In this document: positions 24,301-35,700 of the stretch, piece by piece | Numbering within the stretch: the first letter of the stretch is position 1 | Layout: every line of letters begins with the position of its first letter | Assembly (NCBI GenBank): GCA_964609675.1 | Contig: CAZSRX010000019.1 | Span: 1 to 64,000, forward strand | Origin: CAZSRX01 sp964609675 [NCBI: uncultured Bacteroidota bacterium] | Lineage (GTDB): Bacteria > CLD3 > SB21 | Length of the DNA: 64,000 nucleotides | Direction: 5' to 3' | Position numbers and translations under genes: made by a program | Notes under the pieces: generated by a model | The model's input: the letters and a program-made list of their open reading frames with translations, nothing else | Database searches by the model: none | What the model was told of the DNA's origin: nothing

Positions 24301-25179
24301 ATCGAAGCTCAAGGCGCCGTCGAAGGATTTCTTATTTTTGAATCCAACCCGTCCGATCAGGGACTGGACCTTACGGAAGTGAAATTCCTTAATACGATTA
24401 AGGAACATATTATTTCCGGGTTTGTGAAAGCCCGGTTGCTAAAAGAAGTGCAGGATACCAATGAAGAACTTAAACGCCTAAACGACAAGAAAAATGAGTT
24501 TCTTGGCTTTGCCGCGCATGATTTACGGAGTCCGCTCAGCGCGATTCTCGGCCATATTGATTTGCTGCTTCAGGATATCAGAGAGGGCGCCATCGATACC
24601 GCTTCGGCCATTAAAGATTTAGAGACCGTATACCATTCTGCCAAACAAATGGTCCAGTTAATAACGGACCTGCTCGATATTTCCGCTATCGAATCGGGAA
24701 AAATCAATCTCGACATGCGGCCAAATAATTTAATTACCATTTTGGATGAATGTGAACGCATACACCACAAAGCGGCGCAGCAGAAAAATATTAATCTGAA
24801 TATCCTGAAAGATCCTCTGCCTGAGATCTCCTTTGACAAGGAAAGAATATTCGAAGTGGTGGATAATTTACTGAGCAATGCCATTAAATATTCCTATCCC
24901 GGCGGCCAAGTGACGGTATATTGCGAACTGAAAGATTCCGCGCTGATAACCCACATCAAAGATTCCGGCCAGGGTTTGAGTGAGGAGGATCAGCGGGAAA
25001 TTTTCACCAGTTTTAAACGATTAAGCTCCAAGCCGACGGCCGGGGAATCCAGTACGGGGCTGGGGTTAGCTATTGTGAAAAAAATAGTCGAACTGCACGG
25101 CGGCAAAGTATGGCTGGTCAGTCAAAAAGGCGCCGGTTCCACCTTCAGTTTCTCGCTGCCAATTATTAAAATCCCATGA
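21388..25179 (+). CDS. Reg_prop/Y_Y_Y sensor histidine kinase 1 of 4
   Basis: The frame is open from a TTG at 21232, but the ATG at 21388 directly precedes a normal signal peptide (ITGLIVFLVFTFSAAIQAQ), giving 1263 residues. About fourteen propeller repeats of the form D-x-x-G-x-L-W-I-G-T-x-x-G-G-L-N follow, enough for two seven-bladed propellers. Next come a Y_Y_Y domain (KLEGFDQRW), a transmembrane helix, a coiled coil, a GAF-like domain, a HisKA box (AAHDLRSPLSA), and an HATPase domain ([24 protein letters not shown]). The family senses periplasmic ligands, often glycans. No receiver or DNA-binding domain is present, unlike classic hybrid HTCS proteins. The stop overlaps the next start. 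Confidence 0.92.
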   Translation: MKNNQGKKRDVGFAKITGLIVFLVFTFSAAIQAQELKFNRIAMTSDLVVYSVIQDEAGFIWLGTEQGLQKYDGYTLQAFQHDPFRNSISHNDVGCLWYDKEGYIWAATWGGGINKFDPRTEKFTYYRNIPEQPRSLSDNRVQSIYQDRSGTLWFGTYTGGLNRFNPLTEEFHRYIHDPNDPASISNNRIWSIQEDQEGNLWVATDDGLNRLDAERKRFTRFYHDPRNPNSLSDNRIQWLYFDRKGDLWISTKNGLNRLTIRTQSFTRFYHVKGRSTSLSHNVAYTVYEDHNGVLWIGTIGGGLNQYYPEENKFVSYHYMPDNTLSLSNNDIRAIYEDRSGVLWIGTRGGGVNTLDLKPKKFQLVTYRPGATQGLSYNRVSAFTESSDHIIWIGTDGGGLNRFDPKAGIFLPVNQGLFPRGRFSFSRIRTLHQSASGALWVGSYGDGLLKIDPLSKHIEHFTRRLNDSLSLPDDKVNVILEDKEGDFWIGTDEGLSRYDPEKGIFKNYKQSAYGLSHNSILCLFEDRTGILWIGTWGGGLNRMDKKTEQFTTYQHDSLRTKSLSNNEVHVIYEDRVGNLWIGTQGGLNRLDRTSGEFTCYTKEHGLGINEIRGILEDNNGNLWISTTNGLSKFHPTSETFRNYDIEDGLQGRQFLHGAYFKDSRGRFYFGGINGFNLFYPDSIHDNIMIPPVVITAFRVFDKKIFYQTTPSLTDRIEIRYTDNFFSFEFAALDYSQPNKNQYTYKLEGFDQRWIYSGTRRYASYTNLDPGEYIFRVKGSNNDEIWNEEGTALRVYIRPPFWKTLWFQVFSLLSAALLIWALYRLRIRTIQRQKKTLEQQVAERTSELQKSRDYIESKNKELEKINIIVQSINSGIGLKQFLDSILIKTQLFRNLQRAVALVYNPRINRFETLSGYYPYVRQESEPDFSLQEIEEQYLAGTQEIYPDIFAVYRTRHIGGEEAAIDTAHRLVLRIEAQGAVEGFLIFESNPSDQGLDLTEVKFLNTIKEHIISGFVKARLLKEVQDTNEELKRLNDKKNEFLGFAAHDLRSPLSAILGHIDLLLQDIREGAIDTASAIKDLETVYHSAKQMVQLITDLLDISAIESGKINLDMRPNNLITILDECERIHHKAAQQKNINLNILKDPLPEISFDKERIFEVVDNLLSNAIKYSYPGGQVTVYCELKDSALITHIKDSGQGLSEEDQREIFTSFKRLSSKPTAGESSTGLGLAIVKKIVELHGGKVWLVSQKGAGSTFSFSLPIIKIP

Positions 25180-28100
25180 TGAAAAATCGTTTTTTCTTTA
25201 CGCTCATTTCGTTGTTGTGTTATATAGTCCCGGCCATTTTACTAGGCCAAACAGCGCAGTACGTGAATGAGGAAGGGATGCCGTTTATTAAAAATTACTC
25301 GCGCAACGATTATCCCGGAGGTACTCAGAACTGGACGATTACGCAGGATAGCAACGGATTTATCTATGTAGGGAATAATGACGGCGTGATGGTTTATGAC
25401 GGAGCACGATGGAAAAAAATCAAGACAGTAAACAATTCTGCCGTGCGTTCATTAAACCGGGGTAAAGACGGCGTTATCTATGTCGGCGCTCAGGATGAGT
25501 TGGGCTATATCAAACAAGATTCCAGCGGCCGCATGGCTTATGAATCGCTGAATGAATTTATTGATAAAGCGGATCGCAATTACCGGGATATCTATCAGAT
25601 ACTTATCGGTCATGACGGTGTCTATTTCAGGGCCAACAGGCACCTCTTTCGGTGGAATAACGGGGCGATGAAAACATGGAAGTCAAGAACGGAATTTTAT
25701 CGCGCGTTTGAAATTAACGGCGATATATACCTTCAGGAGTATAAAACCGGAATTGTGAAGTTAACTAACGATACGTTTCAGGCTTTCATCACGGATATAC
25801 ACGCCAGAGAACAGCGCGGGTACGGCTTTTTTAAGTTTGGCAACAGCCGCTACGTTTTTATATCCCGGGCCGGTCTATTTCTTTATGACGGCATTCACTT
25901 TTTGCCTATACCGGGCGAAGCGACGAAATTTATATCCATTAACCAGTCCTATAATTCCATACTCACTCCTGATAGCCTGATTGCCGTTAGTACGATCCGG
26001 GGAGGAATTATTTTCTTAAATCAGGATGGAACCATACGGCGCATTATCGACAAGAAAGCCGGTATGAGAGATTTTAATGTCAAGTGCCTTTTCTACGATC
26101 GGGAGCGCAACCTCTGGGCCGGCCTTCAAAACGGTATTTCAAAAATCGAACTATTGTCCGAACTGACCGTGTATGGAGAAAACAATAATCTCCCGGGAAC
26201 AGTACAGGCCGTTATGCGTCATCAAAATACGATTTACGCGGCGACCAGTCAGGGTTTGTTTAAACTTCAACCGCAGGACATTTCAAAAAAACAATATTAT
26301 TCGGAGTTTTCCCAGATACCCAATACGGAAATTCAATGCTGGACGCTGGAGACTTGCAAAGATGATTTGCTTCTGGGGTGCAATTCCGGTGTGTTTATCG
26401 TAAAGAATAATCAGCTTAAACAATTATGTACCGGTTATGCCATGAAGCTGCTTTATTCCAGGAGGTTTGATTGTTTTTTTGTCGGTTTTATCAACGGCCT
26501 TGGTATTATAAAAAAAGAAAACAATCGTTGGATTTATATGGGACGGGTCAAATCCCTTTCCGACGAAGTGCGATCCCTGGCTTTAGATGAAGACGGCTAT
26601 TTATGGATAGGCACACGGTATCAACATACAGCCCGAATAAATTTTACACAGGGATTAACTTTAAATCCGCCCATTGAACGGTTTAACAAAAGCCACAATA
26701 TTCCGGACCCTTTTGTTTTTGTTTACAGAATAAAGAACACTATCCATTTTACTACCAATCAGGGAATCTTACAATATAACGCTTCCGAAAAAAAGTTTTA
26801 TCCGGATACCACGTTAAATTTTCAGCGCGACAGCAACTTTAAAGCCGTCTATATAATTAAAGAAGATGAGAAAACCGGCAATATATGGATGACGGCTCAT
26901 GAACCCAATTCTAATGGCGGTATCGGCTGCGCGATACTTGGTGCTGACGGCATTTATCGTTGGAATAAAAAATCTTTTCTGCGTTTACCACCGGCGCCGG
27001 TATATTACCTGTATAATGACGCCAATGACGTAGCCTGGTTTGCCCGTACGGATGGATTAATAAGATATGACGCTAAAAAAGCGTATGATAATCCGATAGA
27101 ATTCAGAACCCACATTCGGCAAGTGAACCTGAATACCGACTCCGTAATATTTGAAAACGCACCGGCGCAGTCTGTTAAGGATTATTCGATTGATTATAAT
27201 TACAATTCCGTCCGTTTTTATTTCAGTGCGACCAGCTTTTATAATGAGGAATATAACACGTTTTCCTACTGGCTGGAAGGATATGACCGGGGATGGTCGG
27301 CCTGGTCCCATGAAACGAATAAGGATTACACGAATCTTCCGGAGGGCCGTTATTGCTTTCATGTGCGTTCCAGGAATGCGTATCAAACCGAAGGCCGGCC
27401 GGACGTTTTTGCTTTTATTATTAAACCGCCGTGGTTTCGGACTTGGTGGGCGTACGGAATCTATGCCGTTTTTCTGGGTCTCGGTCTCTGGGGCTTTGTC
27501 CGGTGGCGAATTCTCAGATACCGCAGGGAGAAGAAAGAATTAGAAAAGATCATTGAAGCGCGGACCGCTGAAATCTCCCAGAAAAACGACCAGCTTGAGC
27601 GCATTGACTGGATTGCAAAGACCATTAATTCCGAAGTCCGGCTGAACGATTTTCTTTATTCGATTTTTACCGAAACCCGGATCATCAAAACCATAGAAAA
27701 AGCTTCAGCCCTGGTCTATGATTACAGAGCCGGCGCCTACCGGTTCATAGCCAGCAGAGGTTGGGATATGAGTCAAATCGGCGGTATCCGTTTATCCGCA
27801 ACGGAAGCGGAAGAACGTTACGTAAAGAATACTGAAATTATGGGCGAGGATTTGTTTCTCATACGGGACGCCTTGAACCGGCCGCACGAAGAACAGTTCC
27901 GGCATCTGGAAGCGGTGGCCTCGATGCTGGTATTACGTATACGGTCGGAAGAACAGGTGATGGGTTACCTGATTTTTGACTATATGGAATTCAATGACGA
28001 TAATATCAGGAAAGATATCCGCCTGCTGAGCCAGCTTAAACCGCATATAGTTTCCGGTTTTATCAAAACCAAGCTGCTTAATGATCTGGAAAAAGCCAAT

Positions 28101-28817
28101 GAGGAACTGAAAATACTGAACAACACGAAAAATGAATTTTTAGGTATTGCCGCGCACGATCTCCGAAATCCGCTGAATGCCATCATTGGTTTTACCGATC
28201 TGATGATTATGGATTACAGGGACGGTAAAATTCAGATTAAGGAAACAGGAGAAAATCTTCAGCTGGTGCACAAATCCGCCAAGCAGATGGCGCATTTGAT
28301 TTCGGAATTGCTGGACATATCCGCTATTGAGTCAGGAAAAATAACGCTTGAAAAGCGGCCTCATGATCTCAATCAGATTTTTGAGGAATGCGAGCGTATG
28401 CATAAACGGGCGGCCGCGCAAAAAAATATCCGTATGCAGGTGGATAAAAACGCCGATCTGCCGGAAGTCTGGGTTGATAAAATGCGCGTGATGGAGGTCA
28501 TGGACAATCTTGTCAGTAATGCGATTAAATACACCCATGCGGGCGGGGAAGTGCGCGTATTTGCCGAGACCGGCAAGGGAGACGTCATCACCCATATACA
28601 AGATACCGGACAGGGACTTGACGAAGACGACATGAAGAACATTTTTATGACCTATAAAAAACTAAGCGCACGGCCGACTGGCGGGGAATCCAGCACGGGA
28701 CTCGGGCTTGCGATTGTAAAGAAAATCGTTGAAATGCACGGTGGCCGGGTTTGGGTGGTCAGCCAAAAAAACATAGGCTCTACTTTCAGTTTTACCATAC
28801 CGCAATATAAAGGCTGA
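25176..28817 (+). CDS. propeller sensor histidine kinase 2 of 4 (divergent sensor)
   Basis: The 1213-residue protein starts at ATG 25176 or 25179, overlapping the previous stop (ATGATGA), so it is translationally coupled. After a signal peptide (SLLCYIVPAILLGQ), the periplasmic part is a beta propeller with degenerate repeats such as NGFIYVGNNDGVMVYD and ERNLWAGLQNGISKI. It lacks the regular Reg_prop pattern of the other three. A Y_Y_Y domain (WLEGYDRGW), a transmembrane helix, a coiled coil, a GAF-like domain, HisKA ([11 protein letters not shown]) and HATPase (TGLGLAI) follow. The intracellular part is close to that of its neighbours while the sensor differs, suggesting another ligand. Confidence 0.9.
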   Translation: MMKNRFFFTLISLLCYIVPAILLGQTAQYVNEEGMPFIKNYSRNDYPGGTQNWTITQDSNGFIYVGNNDGVMVYDGARWKKIKTVNNSAVRSLNRGKDGVIYVGAQDELGYIKQDSSGRMAYESLNEFIDKADRNYRDIYQILIGHDGVYFRANRHLFRWNNGAMKTWKSRTEFYRAFEINGDIYLQEYKTGIVKLTNDTFQAFITDIHAREQRGYGFFKFGNSRYVFISRAGLFLYDGIHFLPIPGEATKFISINQSYNSILTPDSLIAVSTIRGGIIFLNQDGTIRRIIDKKAGMRDFNVKCLFYDRERNLWAGLQNGISKIELLSELTVYGENNNLPGTVQAVMRHQNTIYAATSQGLFKLQPQDISKKQYYSEFSQIPNTEIQCWTLETCKDDLLLGCNSGVFIVKNNQLKQLCTGYAMKLLYSRRFDCFFVGFINGLGIIKKENNRWIYMGRVKSLSDEVRSLALDEDGYLWIGTRYQHTARINFTQGLTLNPPIERFNKSHNIPDPFVFVYRIKNTIHFTTNQGILQYNASEKKFYPDTTLNFQRDSNFKAVYIIKEDEKTGNIWMTAHEPNSNGGIGCAILGADGIYRWNKKSFLRLPPAPVYYLYNDANDVAWFARTDGLIRYDAKKAYDNPIEFRTHIRQVNLNTDSVIFENAPAQSVKDYSIDYNYNSVRFYFSATSFYNEEYNTFSYWLEGYDRGWSAWSHETNKDYTNLPEGRYCFHVRSRNAYQTEGRPDVFAFIIKPPWFRTWWAYGIYAVFLGLGLWGFVRWRILRYRREKKELEKIIEARTAEISQKNDQLERIDWIAKTINSEVRLNDFLYSIFTETRIIKTIEKASALVYDYRAGAYRFIASRGWDMSQIGGIRLSATEAEERYVKNTEIMGEDLFLIRDALNRPHEEQFRHLEAVASMLVLRIRSEEQVMGYLIFDYMEFNDDNIRKDIRLLSQLKPHIVSGFIKTKLLNDLEKANEELKILNNTKNEFLGIAAHDLRNPLNAIIGFTDLMIMDYRDGKIQIKETGENLQLVHKSAKQMAHLISELLDISAIESGKITLEKRPHDLNQIFEECERMHKRAAAQKNIRMQVDKNADLPEVWVDKMRVMEVMDNLVSNAIKYTHAGGEVRVFAETGKGDVITHIQDTGQGLDEDDMKNIFMTYKKLSARPTGGESSTGLGLAIVKKIVEMHGGRVWVVSQKNIGSTFSFTIPQYKG

Positions 28818-28841
28818 GTATAAATCGCCAACCGTGCTGTT

Positions 28842-31800
28842 ATGAAATTCATAAATAAAATATATCCCTTTCCTTTTGGATTCACGGCATTATTGTGGCT
28901 ATTATTGGTATGGTTAAGCGCCGGCACGTTTGGCGTCATCGCTCAATACCCGTGGTTGCGTTTTGAGCATGAACCGTTAAGCAAACTGATTACCCAGAAT
29001 ACGGTTTTCTGTATCCTGCAAGATCATTACGGGTTTTTATGGCTTGGGACCAATGACGGACTGATTCGTTATGACGGTTATCAGATTCACATTTACCGGC
29101 ACCAACCCGGCGATACCGCCTCCATAACCGCCAATTCCATCAGCTATATGCTGGAAGACCGGAGCGGACGGTTATGGCTTGCGACATGGGGCGGCGGATT
29201 ATGCGTGTTCGATCATCATACGGGAAAATTCACCGGCTATCGCCATCAGCCCGGTAACCCGAACAGCATCGGCGATAACCGCGTACAGTGTCTTTTTGAA
29301 GACAGGGAGCAAACCCTATGGGTAGGCACCTACAGCGGTGGCCTATGCAAAATGGATGTACCATCAGGTTCGTTTACACTATATCAGCAAAAAGAAAACG
29401 ACAACAGCGGCCTCAGCAGTAACCGGATTTGGTCTATTGAAGAAGATATAAAAGGCCGCTTATGGATCGGTACCGACAACGGTATCGAAATTATGGATAA
29501 AACCACTGGGGTATTTCAGCATCTGAGGCATGATGAAAAAAACGCTAACAGTTTAATCAACAACCGGGTCAGAGAACTGCTGTTTGACCGGAAAGGGAAT
29601 CTGTGGATAGGTACCCAGGAGGGTTTGGATTATTACGAAGTCGCTGCCGGTCGTTTTACGCATTACCGGCACAATCCGGCTGATCCTTCTTCGATCAGTA
29701 ATGCGATCATCACCTGCATTTATGAAGACCGCAACGGGTTTATTTGGTTCGGAACAAATCGGGGAGGGATAAATATTTTTAATCCCGACACCCGTTCCTT
29801 TTTGCGCTGTCTGCCGGATCCCGGAAATCCAAACGCCTTGAATCATGTTGATGTGCGTTCGATATGTCAGGACCGATCGGGAATTGTCTGGGTTGGTACC
29901 CGCGGCGGAGGGCTTAATAAGGCGTATCTGCAAAAGCATAAATTCCAGCTGATCCGTCATGAGCCCTATACGGCCAACAGCCTCAGCCATGATATCATCT
30001 GGAGCATCTACGAAGACCGGCAAGGAATAGTCTGGATCGGCACGGATGACGGCGGGCTAAATATGTGGGACCGCCGTAATAACCGTTTTTATGTATATAA
30101 AAATGATCCACGAAGAGAAAACTCAATCAGCAACAACCGTATTTGGTCCATAACCGAGGATCAGAACGGTCACCTGTGGGTCGGCACCGATAACGGACTT
30201 AACCGTCTGGATGCGAAAACCGGAAAAATTAAAAAATTTTACCATAATCCCAATGATCCGTCATCCATAAGCAATAATTACATTATGGCGCTTCATGCGG
30301 ACCGTGACGGTATCCTTTGGCTGGGCACGTATGGAGGAATTGACCGGTTTGACCCGCAGACGGAAAAATCCCAATATATATCTATCGTCGGAAGTCGCGG
30401 CTATCGTCTCAGTCAGAGCCGCGTTACGAAAATTGTCGAAGACAAAGCCGGTATGTTGTGGCTGGCTACCGATAACGGCCTGGTAAGGTATCATAAGGCC
30501 AGAAATTCGATGAGCGTTTACCACACGGATAAAAATGACACCAATACGCTGAGCAGCAATCTGGTGCTCTGCCTTTGCCTGAATGAACCCTACGGATTAT
30601 GGATCGGTACCGGTGAAGGCCTGGATTTTCTTAATTTTGAAGATTCAACAATAACGCGATATAATGAATCGCACGGCCTGCCAAGCTCGTATATTAACGG
30701 CGTATTGATTGATTTCCGGCATCGTGACCTCTGGCTGAGTACCTTTAAAGGTCTTTCCCGCTTTGATCCGCTACTGAAAAGCGTCAAAACATACGACGTA
30801 TCGGACAACCTGCAAAGTATGACTTTCAATAACGGCGCGTATTTTCAGAACGCACGCGGCGAGATGTTTTTCGGAGGGGTTAAGGGTATGAATGTATTTC
30901 ACCCCGACAGTCTCCGTCATAATGATTTTGTGCCTCCGGTAGTACTGACCGGTTTTGATGTTTTCAGCAAGCCGATACTATCATCGGGTTCCGTGTATGC
31001 CACATCGGAATACCGCCTCAGTTACAAGGATTATGTCTTTTCTCTTGAATTTGCGGCTCTTGATTTTACGCATCCCGAACAAAACGAGTACGCCTATAAA
31101 CTTGAGGGATTTGATAAAAACTGGAATTACTCTGGCTCACGGCGATTCGTTACCTATACCAATCTGGACCCGGGAGCATATACATTTTGGGTGCGCGCCA
31201 GCAATGACGACGGGCTCTGGAATGAGGATGGAATTTCCGTAAAAATTACCATTGAACCGCCCTTCTGGAAAACCATGTGGTTTAGAATGCTTGTCATTCT
31301 TGCCTTCGCGGGCCTCGTCTTTGGCGTACATCAGTGGAGAATTTACAGTTACAAATTACGCACCCGTGAACTCGAAGCGCAGGTAGCCCAACGCACCCGG
31401 CAGTTGGAACAGAAAAAGAATGAGCTGGAACGAATCAACATTATTGTCAAGTCTATCAATTCGGAGATTTATCTTACCAATTTTCTCAACTCGATACTTA
31501 AAGAGACGAAGGTGATTCAGGGAGTTGAAAAAGCATCCGCTTTGGTCTATGATCAGGCATACGAAGCGTTCCGGTTTGCAGCGTGTCTCGGATGGGACAT
31601 GAAACAACTGGAATCCGTCACGATGTCACTGGCCGAAGCCGAGTCCAGGTACATTCAGCATGGGCAACAACTTGATGAGGATATCTTTATTTCCAAACCG
31701 GCCAGCCGACACAACGGGGAAGAAAAACTTTTTGCGCTAGGTATCCCCCAGGCGATCCTGACATTAAGGGTTAAAGTTGAAAATAAAATCGGCGGGTATC

Positions 31801-32660
31801 TGATTTTTGATAATATGAACGACCCGGAAGCCTTTGCGGATCATGACATCGAACTGCTGAAAAACCTGAAAGAACATATCGTTTCAGGATTTATTAAGGC
31901 AAAAATTCTCGGTGATTTAGAAACCGCCAATGATGAACTAAAAAAACTCAACGAAAAAAAGAATGAATTTTTAGGTATAGCGGCTCATGACCTGAGAAAT
32001 CCCCTCAGCGCAATGATCGGTTTTCTTGATATGATGATACTGGATATGAAAGAAAAACGATTTGATGTGGAGGAAGGCATTGCTGAAATGGAAATTGTTC
32101 TGAAATCGGCGCGTAATATGGTTGGTATGATTAATGATTTGCTGGATATCTCGGCGATTGAATCCGGAAAGGTCAACCTGAATCTTCTGGAAGAGGATAT
32201 TAATGAGATTTTTACAGAATGCGAACGTGTCCACAAACGCGCCGCCCAGCAGAAAAATATCGGTCTTTCCATAACAAAGAACCCCGATCTACCACTGCTG
32301 ATCATGGACCGAGCTCGTATAGCCGAAGTTATAGACAATCTGATCAGCAATGCCATCAAATACACGTATCCGGGCGGTACGGTCACGGTTATTTCCGAGA
32401 ACCGGCCGGACGATGTCGTTGTGCACGTACAGGACAACGGGCAAGGACTCAGCGAGGATGACCGCAAGGAAATTTTTAAGTCCTTCAAAAAACTCAGCGC
32501 CCGGCCAACTTCCGGCGAATCCAGCACCGGACTGGGCCTTGCGATTGTCAAAAAAATTGTCGAATTGCACGGCGGTAAAGTATGGGTCGAAAGCGAAAAA
32601 GGCAAAGGTTCGCGTTTTAGTTTCACTATTCCTAAACGGATGAAGGTTACCGACCGATAA
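28842..32660 (+). CDS. Reg_prop/Y_Y_Y sensor histidine kinase 3 of 4
   Basis: The 1272-residue protein begins 24 bases after the previous stop. A signal sequence ([18 protein letters not shown]) precedes about fourteen propeller repeats of the same form as in kinase 1. A Y_Y_Y domain (KLEGFDKNW), one transmembrane helix, a coiled coil, a GAF-like domain with [11 protein letters not shown], HisKA ([11 protein letters not shown]) and HATPase ([24 protein letters not shown]) follow. It ends shortly after the kinase and has no receiver. Its kinase half is very similar to that of kinase 2, indicating recent duplication. Confidence 0.92.
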   Translation: MKFINKIYPFPFGFTALLWLLLVWLSAGTFGVIAQYPWLRFEHEPLSKLITQNTVFCILQDHYGFLWLGTNDGLIRYDGYQIHIYRHQPGDTASITANSISYMLEDRSGRLWLATWGGGLCVFDHHTGKFTGYRHQPGNPNSIGDNRVQCLFEDREQTLWVGTYSGGLCKMDVPSGSFTLYQQKENDNSGLSSNRIWSIEEDIKGRLWIGTDNGIEIMDKTTGVFQHLRHDEKNANSLINNRVRELLFDRKGNLWIGTQEGLDYYEVAAGRFTHYRHNPADPSSISNAIITCIYEDRNGFIWFGTNRGGINIFNPDTRSFLRCLPDPGNPNALNHVDVRSICQDRSGIVWVGTRGGGLNKAYLQKHKFQLIRHEPYTANSLSHDIIWSIYEDRQGIVWIGTDDGGLNMWDRRNNRFYVYKNDPRRENSISNNRIWSITEDQNGHLWVGTDNGLNRLDAKTGKIKKFYHNPNDPSSISNNYIMALHADRDGILWLGTYGGIDRFDPQTEKSQYISIVGSRGYRLSQSRVTKIVEDKAGMLWLATDNGLVRYHKARNSMSVYHTDKNDTNTLSSNLVLCLCLNEPYGLWIGTGEGLDFLNFEDSTITRYNESHGLPSSYINGVLIDFRHRDLWLSTFKGLSRFDPLLKSVKTYDVSDNLQSMTFNNGAYFQNARGEMFFGGVKGMNVFHPDSLRHNDFVPPVVLTGFDVFSKPILSSGSVYATSEYRLSYKDYVFSLEFAALDFTHPEQNEYAYKLEGFDKNWNYSGSRRFVTYTNLDPGAYTFWVRASNDDGLWNEDGISVKITIEPPFWKTMWFRMLVILAFAGLVFGVHQWRIYSYKLRTRELEAQVAQRTRQLEQKKNELERINIIVKSINSEIYLTNFLNSILKETKVIQGVEKASALVYDQAYEAFRFAACLGWDMKQLESVTMSLAEAESRYIQHGQQLDEDIFISKPASRHNGEEKLFALGIPQAILTLRVKVENKIGGYLIFDNMNDPEAFADHDIELLKNLKEHIVSGFIKAKILGDLETANDELKKLNEKKNEFLGIAAHDLRNPLSAMIGFLDMMILDMKEKRFDVEEGIAEMEIVLKSARNMVGMINDLLDISAIESGKVNLNLLEEDINEIFTECERVHKRAAQQKNIGLSITKNPDLPLLIMDRARIAEVIDNLISNAIKYTYPGGTVTVISENRPDDVVVHVQDNGQGLSEDDRKEIFKSFKKLSARPTSGESSTGLGLAIVKKIVELHGGKVWVESEKGKGSRFSFTIPKRMKVTDR

Positions 32661-32714
32661 AAGTGTTATGTAACGAATAAGATATTCCACAGGTTAAAGG
32701 ATGGATGATAAATC

Positions 32715-35700
32715 ATGAAACAGGAAAAAGCTATGATGGGGAAGTCTGTATTAATTGAACCGCATAAGAACTGCCGGGCAATCCTTTTGTTCTTTGTTCT
32801 TTGTATAAGTTCAGGCCTAAGCGGGCTGCCGCATTCGGTATCCGCACAGGTACAAAATGTGTACTTTGAAAGATTGACCATGGAAAACGGCCTTTCACAA
32901 AATTCTATTTTATGCATGATACAGGACAGCAAAGGCTTCATCTGGATTGGCACTCAGGATGGACTGAATAAATATGACGGTTATACTTTTAAAATTTATC
33001 GGCACGATACCCGCGATTCGGCATCCCTTTCCAATAATTATATAACTTCAGTTATTGAAGACCGATCCGGTGTCCTTTGGGTTGGGACGCTCGGCGGCGG
33101 TATTAATCGATTTGACCGTAAGACAGAAACCTTTATAAGTTACAAGCATGATCCGTCCAATCCCAACAGTCTGACGGATAATATCGTCCGGGCTATTATG
33201 GAAGACAGCCACGGATTGCTGTGGATTGGAACCGATAAGGGTTTGGATGTCTGGGATCGGGAAAAAAATCTTTTTACGCATTACCGTAATGATCCGTCCA
33301 ATCCCTACAGCATTAGTCATAATCTGATATTGTCTCTTTACGAGGATCCTTCCGGTAAAATATGGATTGGCACCAACGGCGGCGGTATGAACTGTTTTAA
33401 CCGCCAGCAGAGAAGTTTTATGCGGTATCTGAACGACCCGAAAAATATTAATACCATTGCGGGCAATGTGGTGGAACCCATTCTGCATGATTCAAAAGGG
33501 TTTTTATGGGTAGGGGTTAACGGCAGCGGCTTAGATCGCATTAATCTGAAAACAGGGCAAATAAGGCATTTTAAAAGTAATCCGGCTGATCCCAATTCTC
33601 TCAGTCATAACAATGTCAATACGCTTTATTTTGACCGCAAGGGAAATTTGTGGATTGGGACACTCGGCGGTGGACTTTGCCGGTATGATTCTGAAAAAGA
33701 CCGTTTTAGTACATATCGAAACAATATTAATCAGCCCTATTCGTTGGCCAGCGACTTTGTTCAATGTATTATCGAGGATCGTTCCGGTATCTTGTGGATA
33801 GGTACCAGCAGCGGCGGCGGGATCAGTAAATTTGACCCGAACAGGTCCAAATTTCAATTGTACCGAAAGGAAGCCAACGGGCAACGTACTTTAAGCAGCA
33901 ATATGATCTGGTCTGTTTATGAAGAACCGGAATCCGACGGCAGTACGATTTGGATCGGCACAGACCGAGGGATTAATTTAATAAACCGTGTAACCGGAAA
34001 TGTAATCCTTTACGATGTTGTTCCCGATAAACCGACGACGCAAAGTATCAGCGTCATACGGGCTATGCTGATGGATTCGAAGGGCAATTTCTGGGTCGGT
34101 ACCCGTAACAACGGTCTGTACCGGTATAACAAACAGACCGGACAATACAAACATTATGAGCCCGATAATACCAATCCGCGAGCGCTTTGCCATAACATGG
34201 TCCGATCAATTATCGAAAGCTCCGAAAAAGAAATATGGGTGTGCACCGACGGCGGCATTAATAAATATAATCCCGATACGGATGATTTCATTGCTTTCAG
34301 GAATGATCCCTCCAACCCGAATTCACTCAGTAGTAATAATATCAACTTTATCAAAGAAAGCCAGGACGGCATTTTCTGGGTCGGCACTTTTGGAAGGGGC
34401 TTGAACCGATGGGACCGCAAGCAGAACCGTTTCAAGCATTATTTATATCAGCCTAACAACCCCAATTGCATCAGTAATAATAATGTCCTTTGTATGGTTG
34501 AAACGGAACCGGGACTATACTGGATCGGCACCAGCGAGGGATTGAACCGTTTTGATTCAGGAAAAGAAGAATTTAAGATATATACCGTGAAAGACGGGTT
34601 ACCCAATAATTTTATTTATCACATCCTTAAAGACGATCATAATAACCTTTGGATGAGTACCAACAAGGGTATCACAAGGTTCACTCCATCCAGTGAAACA
34701 TTCAGGAGTTATGATGTCAATGATGGTCTGCAGGGCAATGAATTTAATATGGGCGCCGCCTTTAAGAGCCGAAGGGGTGAAATGTTTTTTGGCGGTGTAA
34801 ATGGATTAAATGCGTTCTATCCTGACAGCGTCAAGGATAATACCCATATACCGCCTATAGTGATTACCGATTATAAAAAATTTGATATCTCTGTAAAGCT
34901 TCCGGAATCTATCAATGAAATAGATAAAATCGAACTGAGTTACCGCGATAATTTTTTTGGTTTTGAATTTGCGGCTTTGGATTTTACCGCACCGGGTAAA
35001 AACCAGTATATGTATAAGCTGGAAGGATTTGACGAACAATGGATTAACTGCGGGAACCGCCGATACGCCAGCTATACCAATTTAGACGGCGGCGATTATG
35101 TGTTCCGGGTTAAGGGCTCCAACAACGACGGCGTATGGAACGAGGAGGGCGCTTCCATTCGGCTGACGATTGTACCGCCGTTCTGGAAGACATGGCCCTT
35201 CCGGATTATTATCGGGCTGCTGATCGTTTCGGTAGCGTTTATGGGCTACCGGGTTCGTGTGAAATCTATTGAGGACCAGAACCGTCGGCTTGAAAGACAG
35301 GTAACCGAGCGCACCCAGCAACTGATACTAAAAACCAGTCAGCTGGAAAAGACCAATTTAATGATTAATGCTATCAACAGCGAAATTAATTTTGTGGATG
35401 TGCTGAACGCCATTTTGAAAGAAACGAAAGTCATCGAAGGCGTGGATCGCGCCGGGGTGCTGGTGCTCGACTCGGACCAGCAAAGCTATGCCTTCAAAGC
35501 CAGCATCGGCATAGATTACGATGAAATCCGGAATATCCGGATTACTCCTGAAGAAGCCGAAAAACGCTATATGACCAACTCGATTGAGATTTATGAGGAT
35601 ATTTATATCGTTAAATCGGTTCGCGGCCGGCCGGCGGAGGAAAAATTTTCGCATGTCGCCCCATCCATGAGCATGCTTGTAACCCGTATTCGCGTGAATG

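Noticed and set aside
21500-34800. Regular DNA repeats suggesting a CRISPR or satellite array
   Set aside because: The periodicity (roughly 150 bases) comes from repeated propeller blades in continuous reading frames. There are no identical repeats with unique spacers.
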